The position numbers were made by a program, and so were the translations under genes. The notes under the pieces are model-generated. The model searched no databases, was not told the origin of the DNA, and saw only the letters and a list, made by a program, of their open reading frames with translations. From the NCBI RefSeq assembly GCF_937960835.1, contig NZ_CALGPC010000017.1, positions 86,449 to 150,448 of the forward strand: a DNA stretch of 64,000 nucleotides, given 5' to 3'. Each line of letters begins with the position of its first letter. The first letter of the stretch is position 1. The stretch is from an uncultured Ferrovibrio sp. (GTDB taxonomy: Bacteria; Pseudomonadota; Alphaproteobacteria; Ferrovibrionales; Ferrovibrionaceae). Of this stretch, positions 18,902 through 27,853 are shown piece by piece.

Positions 18902-20014
18902 ATGCAGTCGAATGATGCGCTGCCGGTCGACGAACGGCCGGAAGAGGAAAACGAAGCTGTGGCCGTCGAAGCAATGACGGAAGCCGAGCAGGGCGACGAG
19001 ACGCCTGCGGCCGAGGCCGATGCTGCAGATGGTGAGAGCGGCGCCGACGAGGCCGGCGCGAGCGATAACCAGAACGAAGAAAACGGCGACGGCGACGACG
19101 AGAATGGCGAGAAGAGCGAGGCCGACAAGGAAGAGGCCTTCACCGCCGCCGTGCGCATGGCCGAAGCCCTGCTGTTCGCCGCGGCCGAGCCGCTGGACGA
19201 GGCCACGCTGCGCAAGCGCCTGCCGAAGGGCACCCGCGTGCCGGCCGTGCTGGCCGCACTGGAGGATCAGTATCGCAGCCGTGGCGTGATCCTGAAGAAG
19301 GTCGCCGGCCGCTGGGCCTTCATGACCGCGCCGGACCTGCAGTATCTGCTGGAAGAACACCGTCAGGTGCAGCGCAAGCTGTCGCGCGCCGCCATCGAGA
19401 CCCTGGCGATCATCGCCTATCACCAGCCCTGCACCCGCGCCGAGATCGAGGAGATCCGCGGCGTCAGCCTCAGCAAGGGCACGCTGGACGTACTGATGGA
19501 AGCCGAGTGGGTGAAGGTGCGCGGCCGCCGCCGCGTGCCTGGCCGCCCGGTCACCTACGGCACGACCGACGAATTCCTGGTGCATTTCGGGCTTGAGAGC
19601 ATCGATGCGCTGCCGGGCCTTGAGGAACTGCGCGCTTCCGGCCTGCTGGAAGCCCTGCCGGCGAGCGGCGGTATCCCGATGCCAGGAGAGGCCCTGGATG
19701 TCGCGCCGGAAGATCCACTGGATGAGGACGATGACGGCCGCGAATTCCTCGAGCCGCTGATCCCCGAGGAAGAGACGCCGAAGGCGGAAGCGGCCTCCGA
19801 TGAGGATGACGGCGCGGACGACGAAGACGAGTCCGATGACCAGGATGCGGACGAGGATTCCGACGACGACGATGACTCGGACGACGATGACTCGGACGAC
19901 GATGATTCGGACGATGATGATTCGGACGATGATGACGCGGACGATGATGACGAGTCCGATAAAGACGACGAGTCCGACAAAGACGACGACGTGCCCAACC
20001 GCCAGAATGACTGA
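18902..20014 (+). CDS. scpB: Segregation and condensation protein B with acidic tails
   Basis: 370 residues; typical ScpB is about 180-240. The two winged-helix domains of the family occupy about residues 79-250 (EALLFAAAEPLDEATLRKRL, AIETLAIIAYHQPCTRAEIEEIRG, GRPVTYGTTDEFL). They are flanked by a highly acidic N-terminal extension (about residues 1-78) and a C-terminal tail (about 300-370) made almost entirely of Asp, Ser and Glu. ScpB dimers act with ScpA and SMC in chromosome condensation. I use the ATG at 18902; an adjacent GTG at 18899 is equally possible. The tails are probably disordered. Confidence 0.95.
   Translation: MQSNDALPVDERPEEENEAVAVEAMTEAEQGDETPAAEADAADGESGADEAGASDNQNEENGDGDDENGEKSEADKEEAFTAAVRMAEALLFAAAEPLDEATLRKRLPKGTRVPAVLAALEDQYRSRGVILKKVAGRWAFMTAPDLQYLLEEHRQVQRKLSRAAIETLAIIAYHQPCTRAEIEEIRGVSLSKGTLDVLMEAEWVKVRGRRRVPGRPVTYGTTDEFLVHFGLESIDALPGLEELRASGLLEALPASGGIPMPGEALDVAPEDPLDEDDDGREFLEPLIPEEETPKAEAASDEDDGADDEDESDDQDADEDSDDDDDSDDDDSDDDDSDDDDSDDDDADDDDESDKDDESDKDDDVPNRQND
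19872..19936 (+). repeat. 15-base coding tandem repeat in scpB
   Basis: Imperfect direct repeats of about 15 bases encode Ser-Asp-Asp-Asp-Asp units. The TCG serine codons recur at 19877, 19892, 19907 and 19922, and a degenerate unit follows at 19937. The copies differ only at third codon positions. Likely expanded by slippage while the protein repeat was kept. Confidence 0.8.
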
Positions 20015-20022
20015 GTTCCGCC

Positions 20023-21072
20023 ATGGCTGAACCGGTGGGACAAGCCAGCGGCCTGGACCTGATCGCGGTCAGCCATCGTTACGGCAGTCGCCGCGCCGTC
20101 GAGCAGGTCAGTCTAAGCGTAAAGCCCGGCGAAATCCTCGGCCTTCTGGGGCCGTCCGGCTGCGGCAAATCCACGACATTGCGCCTGGCGGCCGGTCTTG
20201 AGGATCTGCAGCAGGGCGAGGTGCGCATCGGCGGCGAGGTGGTGGCGGGCCGCGGCGTCAATATCCCGACCGAGCGCCGCCATATCGGCATGGTGTTCCA
20301 GGATCATGCCCTGTTCCCGCATCTGAGCGTGGCCGACAATATCGCCTTCGGCCTGAGCCGCCTGCCGCAGGCCGAACGGCGGGCGCGGGCCAAGCTCTGG
20401 GCCGACCGGCTCGGCCTGGGCGGTCATTTCGATGCCTATCCGCATCAGCTTTCCGGTGGCGAGCAGCAGCGCGTCGCCCTGGCCCGCGCAATGGCGCCGG
20501 AGCCGCGCGTGATGCTGCTGGACGAGCCGTTCTCAAGCCTCGACAGCCGCCTGCGCGACCAGATCCGCGACGAGACCGTGGCGGTGCTAAAACAGGCCGG
20601 CACGGCGACTCTGCTGGTCACTCATGATCCGGAAGAGGCAATGCGGATGAGCGACCGGATTGCCATCATGCGCGCAGGCCGGATCGAGCAGATCGACACG
20701 CCGGATCGCGTCTACGCCGCGCCGGCCACGCCGTTCGTTGCACGTTTTCTAAGCGAAACCAATGAAATCCCGGGACGGGTTGAAGGCGGCAGGGTGCATA
20801 CACCTTTCGGCGCCGTAGCGGCGCCGCAACTGGGCGAGGGCAGTTCCGCCATTCTGATGTTCCGCCCCGAGGCGCTGCAGGAGCAGGACGAAGGCGGAGT
20901 GGCGCTGACGGTGGAGCGTGCGACGGCCTTGGGGGCCTATCGTCGCCTGGAAATCACAGGCGCCGGAATGAGACTGGCGGCACGATTGCCCGCGGGGCCG
21001 CTGCCCCCGCTGGGTGCGACAATACGGTTTGGTCTTAACCCAGAGTTCTGCTTCGTTTTTCCCGCCTCGTGA
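20023..21072 (+). CDS. ABC transporter ATP-binding protein, importer type, orphan
   Basis: 349 residues. Walker A GPSGCGKSTT (about residue 43), signature LSGGEQQRV (about 143), Walker B VMLLDEPFSSLD and the H-loop THDPEEA are all intact. A C-terminal regulatory/TOBE-like region follows (about 245-349), so it resembles FbpC/PotA-type ATPases for iron, polyamine or related importers. No permease or binding-protein gene is nearby, so the partner and substrate are unknown. Confidence 0.9.
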   Translation: MAEPVGQASGLDLIAVSHRYGSRRAVEQVSLSVKPGEILGLLGPSGCGKSTTLRLAAGLEDLQQGEVRIGGEVVAGRGVNIPTERRHIGMVFQDHALFPHLSVADNIAFGLSRLPQAERRARAKLWADRLGLGGHFDAYPHQLSGGEQQRVALARAMAPEPRVMLLDEPFSSLDSRLRDQIRDETVAVLKQAGTATLLVTHDPEEAMRMSDRIAIMRAGRIEQIDTPDRVYAAPATPFVARFLSETNEIPGRVEGGRVHTPFGAVAAPQLGEGSSAILMFRPEALQEQDEGGVALTVERATALGAYRRLEITGAGMRLAARLPAGPLPPLGATIRFGLNPEFCFVFPAS

Positions 21073-21179
21073 GGGGGTGAAAGATTGCCTTCCCCGCGCT
21101 ACCTCTGCCATAGTGCGGCCCTGCGTCGGCAGGCGCCCCGCGGAAGCCGGGCAGGCCTCTCGTAGGAGGAGATAAGGGT

Positions 21180-21425
21180 ATGGGTAGCTTTAGTTTTTGG
21201 CACTGGCTAATCGTCCTGCTGGTGATTCTGATCATCTTCGGCGCCGGCAAATTGCCGAAAGTCGCCGGCGATCTTGCCTCCGGCATCAAGAACTTCCGCA
21301 AGGGCATGAAGGAAGACGTCGACGAGAAGCCGGCCGGTCAGCCGCCGGTGATCAATCAGCAGAGCCAGCCGACCGGCGGAGCCGCCAATACCGGCGCACC
21401 GGCCGACAAGTCTGCGCAGAACTGA
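21180..21425 (+). CDS. tatA: Sec-independent translocase subunit TatA
   Basis: 81 residues. One N-terminal transmembrane helix (FWHWLIVLLVILIIF) is followed by the FGAGKLPKVAGDLASG hinge and amphipathic helix typical of TatA, then a polar tail. TatA oligomers form the pore that moves folded twin-arginine proteins across the inner membrane. A GGAGGAG site lies upstream. First gene of tatABC. Confidence 0.96.
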   Translation: MGSFSFWHWLIVLLVILIIFGAGKLPKVAGDLASGIKNFRKGMKEDVDEKPAGQPPVINQQSQPTGGAANTGAPADKSAQN

Positions 21426-21492
21426 CTGAATCAGCATGCGCGGCGGAGCGTGCAACCGCCGCGGCATAACCCAGCGGACGGCGTAGGCGGCG

Positions 21493-21924
21493 ATGTTCGA
21501 CATTGCCTGGTCAGAACTCGGTATCATCGCGGTGGTCGCCCTCGTGGTCATCGGCCCGAGGGACTTGCCCAAAGTCCTGCGCACGGTTGGCCAGTGGACG
21601 GCCAAGGCGCGGGCCATGGCGCGTGAGTTCCAGAGCGGCATCGACGACATGGTGCGCGAGGCGGAGCTGGACGAGCTGCGCAAGGCCGCCAAGCAGGTCA
21701 GCGACTTTTCGCTGGAGAAGGAAGTCAAGAAGACCATCGACCCCGATGGCTCGCTGGAAAAGAGCTTCCAGGAGACCACCAAGATCGACGATCCATTCGC
21801 CGAGCCCCAGCCGGTGATGGAGCCTCCGGCTGAGGAGAAGGCCGCTGAGGCGACGACAGCCGCGGAAGTACCGGCCGATGTCGCGGCCGCGCCCGTGCCT
21901 GCCAAGGATGAGACGAAATCGTGA
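21493..21924 (+). CDS. tatB: Sec-independent translocase subunit TatB
   Basis: 143 residues. N-terminal helix MFDIAWSELGIIAVVALVVIGPRDLPKVLR with the TatB-type GPRDLP hinge, an amphipathic helix, then an acidic alanine/proline-rich tail. TatB with TatC forms the receptor for twin-arginine signal peptides. Its stop codon overlaps the tatC start by 4 bases. Confidence 0.96.
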   Translation: MFDIAWSELGIIAVVALVVIGPRDLPKVLRTVGQWTAKARAMAREFQSGIDDMVREAELDELRKAAKQVSDFSLEKEVKKTIDPDGSLEKSFQETTKIDDPFAEPQPVMEPPAEEKAAEATTAAEVPADVAAAPVPAKDETKS

Positions 21925-22766
21925 GTGAACAGAAACCGGAGGACGAGGTCGAAGCCTCTCGCATGCCGCTGCTCGATCATCTGATCGAGCTGCGCAACCG
22001 GCTGATGTATTCTATCGGGGCGATCTTCGTCGCCTTCGTCGCCTGCTATTTCTTCGCGCCGTATATCTACAACATCCTGATGTATCCGCTGATCGAGGCG
22101 ACCGGCACCGAAGGCCGGCGCATGATCTTCACGGCGCCGCAGGAAGCCTTCTTCACCTATATCCGTCTGGCCTTCTGGGCGGCGGCGCTGGTCAGCTTTC
22201 CGGTGATCGCCAGCCAGATCTGGATGTTCGTCGCGCCGGGCCTCTACAAGCACGAGCGCAAGGCGTTTCTGCCGTTCCTGGTCGCCACGCCGGTGTTGTT
22301 CGCCATTGGCGGCGCCTTCGTTTATTTCTTCATCATGCCGCTGGCGCTGAAGTTCTTCATCGGCTTCGAGGCGCCGGGCGGCGACGGCACAATTCCGATC
22401 CAGCTTGAAACGAAGGTCAGCGAGTATCTGTCGCTGGTGATGACGCTGATCTTTGCCTTCGGCATTGCTTTCGAACTGCCGGTGCTGCTGACCCTGCTGG
22501 GCCGGGTCGGCATCGCGACATCGGCCGGGCTCGCCGCGAAGCGCAAATACGCCATCGTCGGCATGTTCATCTTCGCGGCCATCGTGACGCCGCCGGATGT
22601 GATCAGCCAGATCGGCCTCGCGCTTCCGCTGATCCTGCTTTACGAAATTTCCATCCTCTCCGTGAAAATGATCGAGAAGGATCGCGCCAAGAAAGAGGCG
22701 GCGGAGAAGGCGGAGGCCGAAAAGGACGAGGCTAAGGAGGGGGCGCAATCCTCTTCTGCGTCCTGA
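21921..22766 (+). CDS. tatC: Sec-independent translocase subunit TatC
   Basis: 281 residues with six transmembrane segments. The TatC signature MPLLDHLIELRNRLMYSI is at about residue 14, and the conserved EAFFTYIRLAFW segment follows near 75. It binds the twin-arginine signal. The lysine/glutamate-rich C-terminal tail (about 250-281) is longer than usual. GTG start inside the tatB stop. Confidence 0.97.
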   Translation: MSEQKPEDEVEASRMPLLDHLIELRNRLMYSIGAIFVAFVACYFFAPYIYNILMYPLIEATGTEGRRMIFTAPQEAFFTYIRLAFWAAALVSFPVIASQIWMFVAPGLYKHERKAFLPFLVATPVLFAIGGAFVYFFIMPLALKFFIGFEAPGGDGTIPIQLETKVSEYLSLVMTLIFAFGIAFELPVLLTLLGRVGIATSAGLAAKRKYAIVGMFIFAAIVTPPDVISQIGLALPLILLYEISILSVKMIEKDRAKKEAAEKAEAEKDEAKEGAQSSSAS

Positions 22767-22792
22767 TGACCGGTTCTGAGTGGTAGTTTGCA

Positions 22793-24076
22793 ATGCATGA
22801 CATCAAGTTCATCCGGGAGAATCCGGAGGCCTTCGACAAGGCGATCGCCCGGCGCGGTTTGGCACCGCAATCGGCTGCGCTGATCGAACTCGACAGGAAG
22901 CGCCGCGCGGCGCAGGCCGAATTCGACCAGGTGCAGGCCAAGCGCAATTCGCTGTCCAAGGAGATCGGCGCCGCCAAGGCCAAGAAGGACGAGGCCCGGG
23001 CGCAGGAGCTGATGACCGAGGTCGGCGCGCTCAAGGATCGCCTGGCCGCCCTGGAAGCCGAGCAGAAAGAGCATGAGGCAGCGCTGAACGATGCGCTGTC
23101 GCGCATCCCCAATCTGCCCGGCGATGACGTGCCCGATGGACTGGACGAGAAATCAAATGTCGAGCTGCGCCGTTATGGCGAACCGAAGGCTTTCGGTTTC
23201 AAGCCGAAGGAGCATTTCGATCTCGGCGAGGCGCTGGGCTACATGGATTTCGCCGCCGGCGTGAAGCTGGCGGGTGCGCGCTTCACGGTGCTGAAGAGCC
23301 AGCTCGCGCGGCTGGAGCGTGCGCTCGGGCAGTTCATGCTCGACCTGCACACCACCGAATTCGGCTATACCGAGATGCAACCGCCGCTTCTGGTCAACGA
23401 CGCCACCGCCTATGGCACCGGCCAGTTGCCAAAATTCGGCGACGACCTGTTCCGCACGACGGTCGGCTATTGGCTGATCCCGACGGCGGAAGTGCCGCTG
23501 ACTAATCTGGCGCGCGATCTGATCATCGACGAGAGCGAGTTGCCCTGGCGCATGACTGCGCTGACGTCGTGTTTCCGCTCCGAAGCGGGCGCGGCCGGCC
23601 GCGATACGCGAGGCATGATCCGCCAGCATCAGTTCGACAAGGTCGAACTCGTCAGCATCGTTGCGCCGGAGAAGTCGGTGGAAGAGCATGAGCGGATGAC
23701 CGATGCCGCCGAGACCGTGCTCAAGCGGCTTGGCCTGCCATTCCGCACCATGCTGCTCTGCGCCGGCGATATGGGCGGTGCGGCGCGCAAGACCTATGAC
23801 ATCGAAGTCTGGCTGCCGGGCCAGAATCAGTATCGCGAGATTTCGTCCTGTTCGAATTGCTGGGACTGGCAGGCGCGGCGCATGAACGCCCGCTGCCGTG
23901 CGCCGGGTGAGAAGCAGACCCGTTTCGTCCATACGCTCAATGGCTCTGGCCTCGCGGTCGGCCGCACCTTGATCGCGGTGATGGAGAATTACCAGAACGA
24001 GGATGGCAGCATCAGCGTGCCGGATGCGTTGCAGCCCTATATGGGCGGTTTGAAGAAGATCGAAAAGGCAAGCTGA
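22793..24076 (+). CDS. serS: Seryl-tRNA synthetase
   Basis: 427 residues, class II synthetase. It begins with the MHDIKFIRENPEAFDKA block and the long N-terminal coiled-coil arm (about residues 27-105) that grips the tRNA variable arm. Class II motifs include the TAEVPLTNLARD block, motif 2 GMIRQHQFDKVELV and motif 3 GSGLAVGRTLIAVMENYQ. Follows tatC by 26 bases, as in many alphaproteobacteria. Confidence 0.98.
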   Translation: MHDIKFIRENPEAFDKAIARRGLAPQSAALIELDRKRRAAQAEFDQVQAKRNSLSKEIGAAKAKKDEARAQELMTEVGALKDRLAALEAEQKEHEAALNDALSRIPNLPGDDVPDGLDEKSNVELRRYGEPKAFGFKPKEHFDLGEALGYMDFAAGVKLAGARFTVLKSQLARLERALGQFMLDLHTTEFGYTEMQPPLLVNDATAYGTGQLPKFGDDLFRTTVGYWLIPTAEVPLTNLARDLIIDESELPWRMTALTSCFRSEAGAAGRDTRGMIRQHQFDKVELVSIVAPEKSVEEHERMTDAAETVLKRLGLPFRTMLLCAGDMGGAARKTYDIEVWLPGQNQYREISSCSNCWDWQARRMNARCRAPGEKQTRFVHTLNGSGLAVGRTLIAVMENYQNEDGSISVPDALQPYMGGLKKIEKAS

Positions 24077-24078
24077 TC

Positions 24079-24834
24079 ATGCGCATTCTGGTCTCCAACG
24101 ACGACGGCATTCACGCGCCGGGCCTCAAGGTGTTGGAGAAAATCGCCAAGACCTTGTCGAACGACGTCTGGGTGGTGGCTCCGGAATTCGAGCAATCGGG
24201 CGCGTCGCACTCGCTGACGCTGACCCAGCCTTTACGGCTTCGCAAGGTCAACGCACGCAAATTCGCGGTGCGCGGCACGCCGACCGATTGCGTGATGATC
24301 GCGATGCACGAGATCTTCAAGGACAAGAAGCCGGATCTGCTGCTGTCGGGGGTCAATCGCGGCGCCAATCTGGGTGAGGACGTGACCTATTCCGGCACCG
24401 TGGCCGTGGCGATGGAAGGCACGCTGCTGGGCGTGCCATCGATCGCAATGAGCCAGTGCTTTCAGTATGGCCATCCGGTGAAATGGGCGACTGCCGAATA
24501 TCATGCGCCGGGGCTGATCAAGAAGCTGCTCAAGGCCGGTTGGCCGAAGGGCATCCTGATCAACATCAATTTCCCCGACGTGGTGGCGGAATCGGTCACC
24601 GGCGTGGAGGTCGTCAAGCAGGGCCAGCGCGATCTGACTGATCTTTTGCTGGACGGCCGTGTGGACGCGCGCGGCGTGCCTTATTACTGGATCGGTTTCC
24701 GCCGGATGAAGAACAAGGCCAAGCGGCAGACCGACCTGGGCGCCACCGATAGTGGCGCGATCTCGGTCACGCCGCTGCAGCTCGACTTGACTCATACGGC
24801 GACCATGAAGGCGCTCAAGTCCGCTCTCTCTTAA
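24079..24834 (+). CDS. surE: 5'/3'-nucleotidase SurE
   Basis: 251 residues. Metal-dependent nucleotidase and exopolyphosphatase with the characteristic start MRILVSNDDGIHAPGL and the GVNRGANLGEDVTYSGTVAVA block (about residue 90). It sits two bases after serS and three bases before pcm, the classical stress and stationary-phase arrangement surE-pcm-nlpD. Confidence 0.97.
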   Translation: MRILVSNDDGIHAPGLKVLEKIAKTLSNDVWVVAPEFEQSGASHSLTLTQPLRLRKVNARKFAVRGTPTDCVMIAMHEIFKDKKPDLLLSGVNRGANLGEDVTYSGTVAVAMEGTLLGVPSIAMSQCFQYGHPVKWATAEYHAPGLIKKLLKAGWPKGILININFPDVVAESVTGVEVVKQGQRDLTDLLLDGRVDARGVPYYWIGFRRMKNKAKRQTDLGATDSGAISVTPLQLDLTHTATMKALKSALS

Positions 24835-24837
24835 GTC

Positions 24838-25482
24838 GTGGATACCCGCGTCATCCAACTGATCATGGAGCTGCGCCGGCAAGGCATTGCCGATACGCGC
24901 GTGCTGGCTGCGCTTGAGCGGGTGCCGCGAGACCGTTTCGTGGCCGATCAGTTCCTCAAGCACGCTTACGACAACATCGCCCTGCCGATCACGCAGGGCC
25001 AGACGATCAGCCAGCCTTTTGTCGTCGCCTATATGACCGAGGCGTTGCGGATCGGCGACCGCATGAAGGTGCTGGAGATCGGCACCGGCTCAGGCTACCA
25101 GACGGCAGTGCTGGCCAAGCTGTCGCGCCGGGTCTACACCATTGAGCGCTACCGCTCTCTCTTGCAGTCGGCCGAAAAGCGGCTGGCGGATCTCAAGATC
25201 ACCAACATCACCACCAAACTCGGCGACGGCATCAAGGGCTGGCCCGAGCAGGCGCCCTTCGACCGCATCCTGGTGACGGCCGCGGCCGATCACCGGCCGG
25301 ACAGCTTGATCGAGCAGTTGTCGCCTGAGGGCGGCATCATGGTGGCGCCGGTCAGCGTGTCGGCGACCGAGCAGGACATCATCCGCTATACCCGGCGTGG
25401 CAATGACGTGGAGGAGGAGCGCCTGATCCCAGTCCGCTTCGTACCGCTGCTGCCTGGGATCGCACGCGAAGCGGCAGGCTGA
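24838..25482 (+). CDS. pcm: Protein-L-isoaspartate O-methyltransferase
   Basis: 214 residues. It methylates L-isoaspartyl residues of damaged proteins so they can return to aspartate. The SAM-binding motif VLEIGTGSGYQTAVLA is at about residue 79, and the family block NIALPITQGQTISQPFVVAYM precedes it. I use the GTG start at 24838, which gives the usual N-terminus. Confidence 0.95.
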   Translation: MDTRVIQLIMELRRQGIADTRVLAALERVPRDRFVADQFLKHAYDNIALPITQGQTISQPFVVAYMTEALRIGDRMKVLEIGTGSGYQTAVLAKLSRRVYTIERYRSLLQSAEKRLADLKITNITTKLGDGIKGWPEQAPFDRILVTAAADHRPDSLIEQLSPEGGIMVAPVSVSATEQDIIRYTRRGNDVEEERLIPVRFVPLLPGIAREAAG

Positions 25483-25545
25483 CGCGGGAAACCGCGATCC
25501 GCCTGCGATTGAGCCCCATGCCGAAGGGGCTTAGACTTCAAGACG

Positions 25546-26787
25546 ATGCGTTGGATTCGTGCGATAGGACAGAGACTGGTCGTGGTGGCCATGGCCGGTG
25601 TGCTGGCCGCCTGCGGGCAGCAGGCGCCGGCACCGGTGGTGTTCAACCACCAGGCGGGTTCCCGTCCGTCGCCATCGCCGTCGCGATCGACAGTGGCGAC
25701 CGCGCCGCTATCGACATCGTCAGCAGCAGCAAGCTCAGTCGCGAGTCGGGCCTCTAATGTCGTGGCCGCACCGCAAATGGTGCCTGGCGTTATAACGGTG
25801 CAGCCGGGCGATACGGTCTATGCGCTGTCGCGGCGTTACGACCGGCCGGTGCGCGCCATCATCGACGAGAACGGGCTGCAGCCGCCTTACCTGCTGCAAT
25901 CGGGACAGCGGATCCGCATCCCGGGCGGCCGCTTTCATACTGTGCAGGCAGGAGAGACGCTCTACAGCATCTCGCGCGCCTATGGCGTGGATCTGTATTC
26001 CACAGCGCAGGCCAACGATCTGCAGCCGCCCTACGTGATCGCCGTCGGACAGCAGCTGCGGATCCCGTCTTCCACCGGCTATGCCGTTGCTGCCGCACCG
26101 CCGCCGGCGGTTCCGTCCGGACGGAGTGTGGATGTCGAAATTCTGCCCGCACCGGGCAGCGCGCCCGCCGCTCAATCTTCGGCGCCAGCAACGCAGGTTC
26201 CGCAGGCGCAGACGCCGCCGTCGAGCCGCAGCCCCGCGCCCGTGCCGAGCGAGGCACCGTCTCAGACAGCGCAGCAAGCACCACAACAGCCGGCAGAGCA
26301 GTCAGCACCTCAACAGGAGGCCGCTGCACCGGTTGCGCCAACACCGGCGCCGTCGGCGGCCAGCAAGCCTGAGTCAGACAAGGAAACGGTTCTGCCGCCG
26401 CGTTCGGGCCGGACATTCTCCTGGCCGGTGCGCGGCCGCATCCTGTCGACCTTCGGGCCGAAAGCGGACGGGCTGCATAACGACGGCATCAACATCGCCG
26501 CTCGCGCTGGCGCGCCGGTGATCGCCGCCGAAAACGGGGTGGTCGTCTATGCCGGCAATGAACTGCGCGGCTTCGGCAATCTGCTTCTGGTGCGCCATGC
26601 CGATGGCTGGATCACCGCTTATGCCCATCTCGACAAGATGCTGGTCAAGAAAGGGCAGAAGGTAACCCGCGGCCAGGCGATTGGAACCGTCGGCACCAGC
26701 GGCGGCGTGAGCCAGCCGCAGCTTCATTTCGAAATCCGCCGGGGCACCCAGGCGGTCGATCCGGCGAAGTTCCTCTCGGTCGCCTGA
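25546..26787 (+). CDS. LysM/LytM (M23-like) lipoprotein, NlpD type
   Basis: 413 residues. A lipoprotein signal with lipobox LAAC (about residues 19-22) is followed by two LysM domains (about 82-127 and 130-175), a long proline/alanine/glutamine linker, and a C-terminal LytM domain (about 300-410). The zinc site is degenerate: the H-x(3)-D segment reads NDGIN, and the H-L-H motif reads QLHFEIR. This suggests a non-catalytic amidase activator like NlpD/EnvC rather than an endopeptidase. It is the third gene of surE-pcm-nlpD. Confidence 0.9.
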   Translation: MRWIRAIGQRLVVVAMAGVLAACGQQAPAPVVFNHQAGSRPSPSPSRSTVATAPLSTSSAAASSVASRASNVVAAPQMVPGVITVQPGDTVYALSRRYDRPVRAIIDENGLQPPYLLQSGQRIRIPGGRFHTVQAGETLYSISRAYGVDLYSTAQANDLQPPYVIAVGQQLRIPSSTGYAVAAAPPPAVPSGRSVDVEILPAPGSAPAAQSSAPATQVPQAQTPPSSRSPAPVPSEAPSQTAQQAPQQPAEQSAPQQEAAAPVAPTPAPSAASKPESDKETVLPPRSGRTFSWPVRGRILSTFGPKADGLHNDGINIAARAGAPVIAAENGVVVYAGNELRGFGNLLLVRHADGWITAYAHLDKMLVKKGQKVTRGQAIGTVGTSGGVSQPQLHFEIRRGTQAVDPAKFLSVA

Positions 26788-26797
26788 CGCGCGGCTA

Positions 26798-27724
26798 TTA
26801 AGCCGAACTGCGCGGCGTGAGCGGCTTGCCCAGGCGGCCGGCGAGATCCTGAATGAACTGCCAGGCCACGCGGCCGGAGCGGGAGCCGCGGGTCATCGCC
26901 CATTCGACGGCTTCGGCGCGGAGCTGCTTCTGATCGATCTTCAGCCCGTAAGTCGCGCAGTAGGCATCCAGCATGGCGAAGTAGTCTTCCTGGCTGCAGG
27001 AATGGAAGCCGAGCCAGAGGCCGAAGCGGTCGGAGAGCGAAACCTTCTCCTCGACGGCTTCGCCAGGATTGATGGCCGTCGAGCGCTCGTTTTCCACCAT
27101 ATCGCGGGGCAGCAGATGGCGCCGGTTTGAGGTGGCGTAGAAGATCACGTTGTCGGGCCGGCCTTCAATGCCGCCTTCCAGCACGGCCTTGAGCGACTTG
27201 TAATGCTGATCCTCGGCATCGAAAGAGAGATCGTCGCAGAACAGGATGTAGCGACGCTTCGAGGCCCGCAGCAGCTTGAGCAGCTGCGGCAGCGTCGGGA
27301 TGTCCTCGCGGTGGATCTCCACCAGCGCCAGAGCACGCGCTTTCTTGGCATTGATCGCACCGAGTACCGCTTTGACGAGCGACGACTTGCCCATGCCGCG
27401 CGCGCCCCAGAGCAGCGCGTTGTTGGCCGGCAGGCCCTTGGCGAAACGCTGTGTATTGTCGAGCAGGATGTCGCGCACGCGGTCGACGCCGCGCAGCAGC
27501 GAAATCGGCACGGCATTGATCACCGGAACGGGTTCCAGCCAGCCCGGTGCCGGGTCGGCATGCCAGACATAGGCGTCGGCGGCCTTGTCGTCGAAGGCAG
27601 GCGGCTGCGGCGGCGCAAGGCGCTCCAGGGCGGCGGCGATGCGCGCCAGGGTATCGTTATCCAGAGACGGCGTGGACGTGGCGGCGGAGACGGGGACTTT
27701 TTTCTTGGACATTGGTTGCTTCAT
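26798..27724 (-). CDS. DUF815 family P-loop ATPase
   Basis: 308 residues. AAA-like ATPase of the DUF815 family. Walker A is GARGMGKSSL (about residue 108) and the Walker B-like segment is RYILFCDDLSF (about 158). Sensor-type blocks FYATSNRRHLLPRDM and SDRFGLWLGF follow. The cellular role is unknown. It converges with the LytM lipoprotein gene across only 10 bases. In many alphaproteobacteria this gene stands between the nlpD-like gene and yajC; here yajC is about 35 kb away. Confidence 0.88.
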   Translation of the reverse strand: MKQPMSKKKVPVSAATSTPSLDNDTLARIAAALERLAPPQPPAFDDKAADAYVWHADPAPGWLEPVPVINAVPISLLRGVDRVRDILLDNTQRFAKGLPANNALLWGARGMGKSSLVKAVLGAINAKKARALALVEIHREDIPTLPQLLKLLRASKRRYILFCDDLSFDAEDQHYKSLKAVLEGGIEGRPDNVIFYATSNRRHLLPRDMVENERSTAINPGEAVEEKVSLSDRFGLWLGFHSCSQEDYFAMLDAYCATYGLKIDQKQLRAEAVEWAMTRGSRSGRVAWQFIQDLAGRLGKPLTPRSSA

Positions 27725-27853
27725 GCCTGGCGAGGATTAGATCGTCGCCATTCTGAGGGGGCGCTTGCGTTGGCGCAACCTGTAGCGGGACCCCGAGCTT
27801 TCCGCCATAATCCGCCGCCTACAAGCCTACCGTTGAGCCGTCCAGGAGGAAAT

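Noticed and set aside
17255..19585. 776-codon frame antisense to the M50, scpA and scpB genes
   Set aside because: Spans three real genes on the other strand; length is due to high GC and few stop codons.
19872..19990. CRISPR-like or satellite repeat
   Set aside because: The repeat is coding (Ser-Asp units of ScpB), with no spacers and no cas genes.
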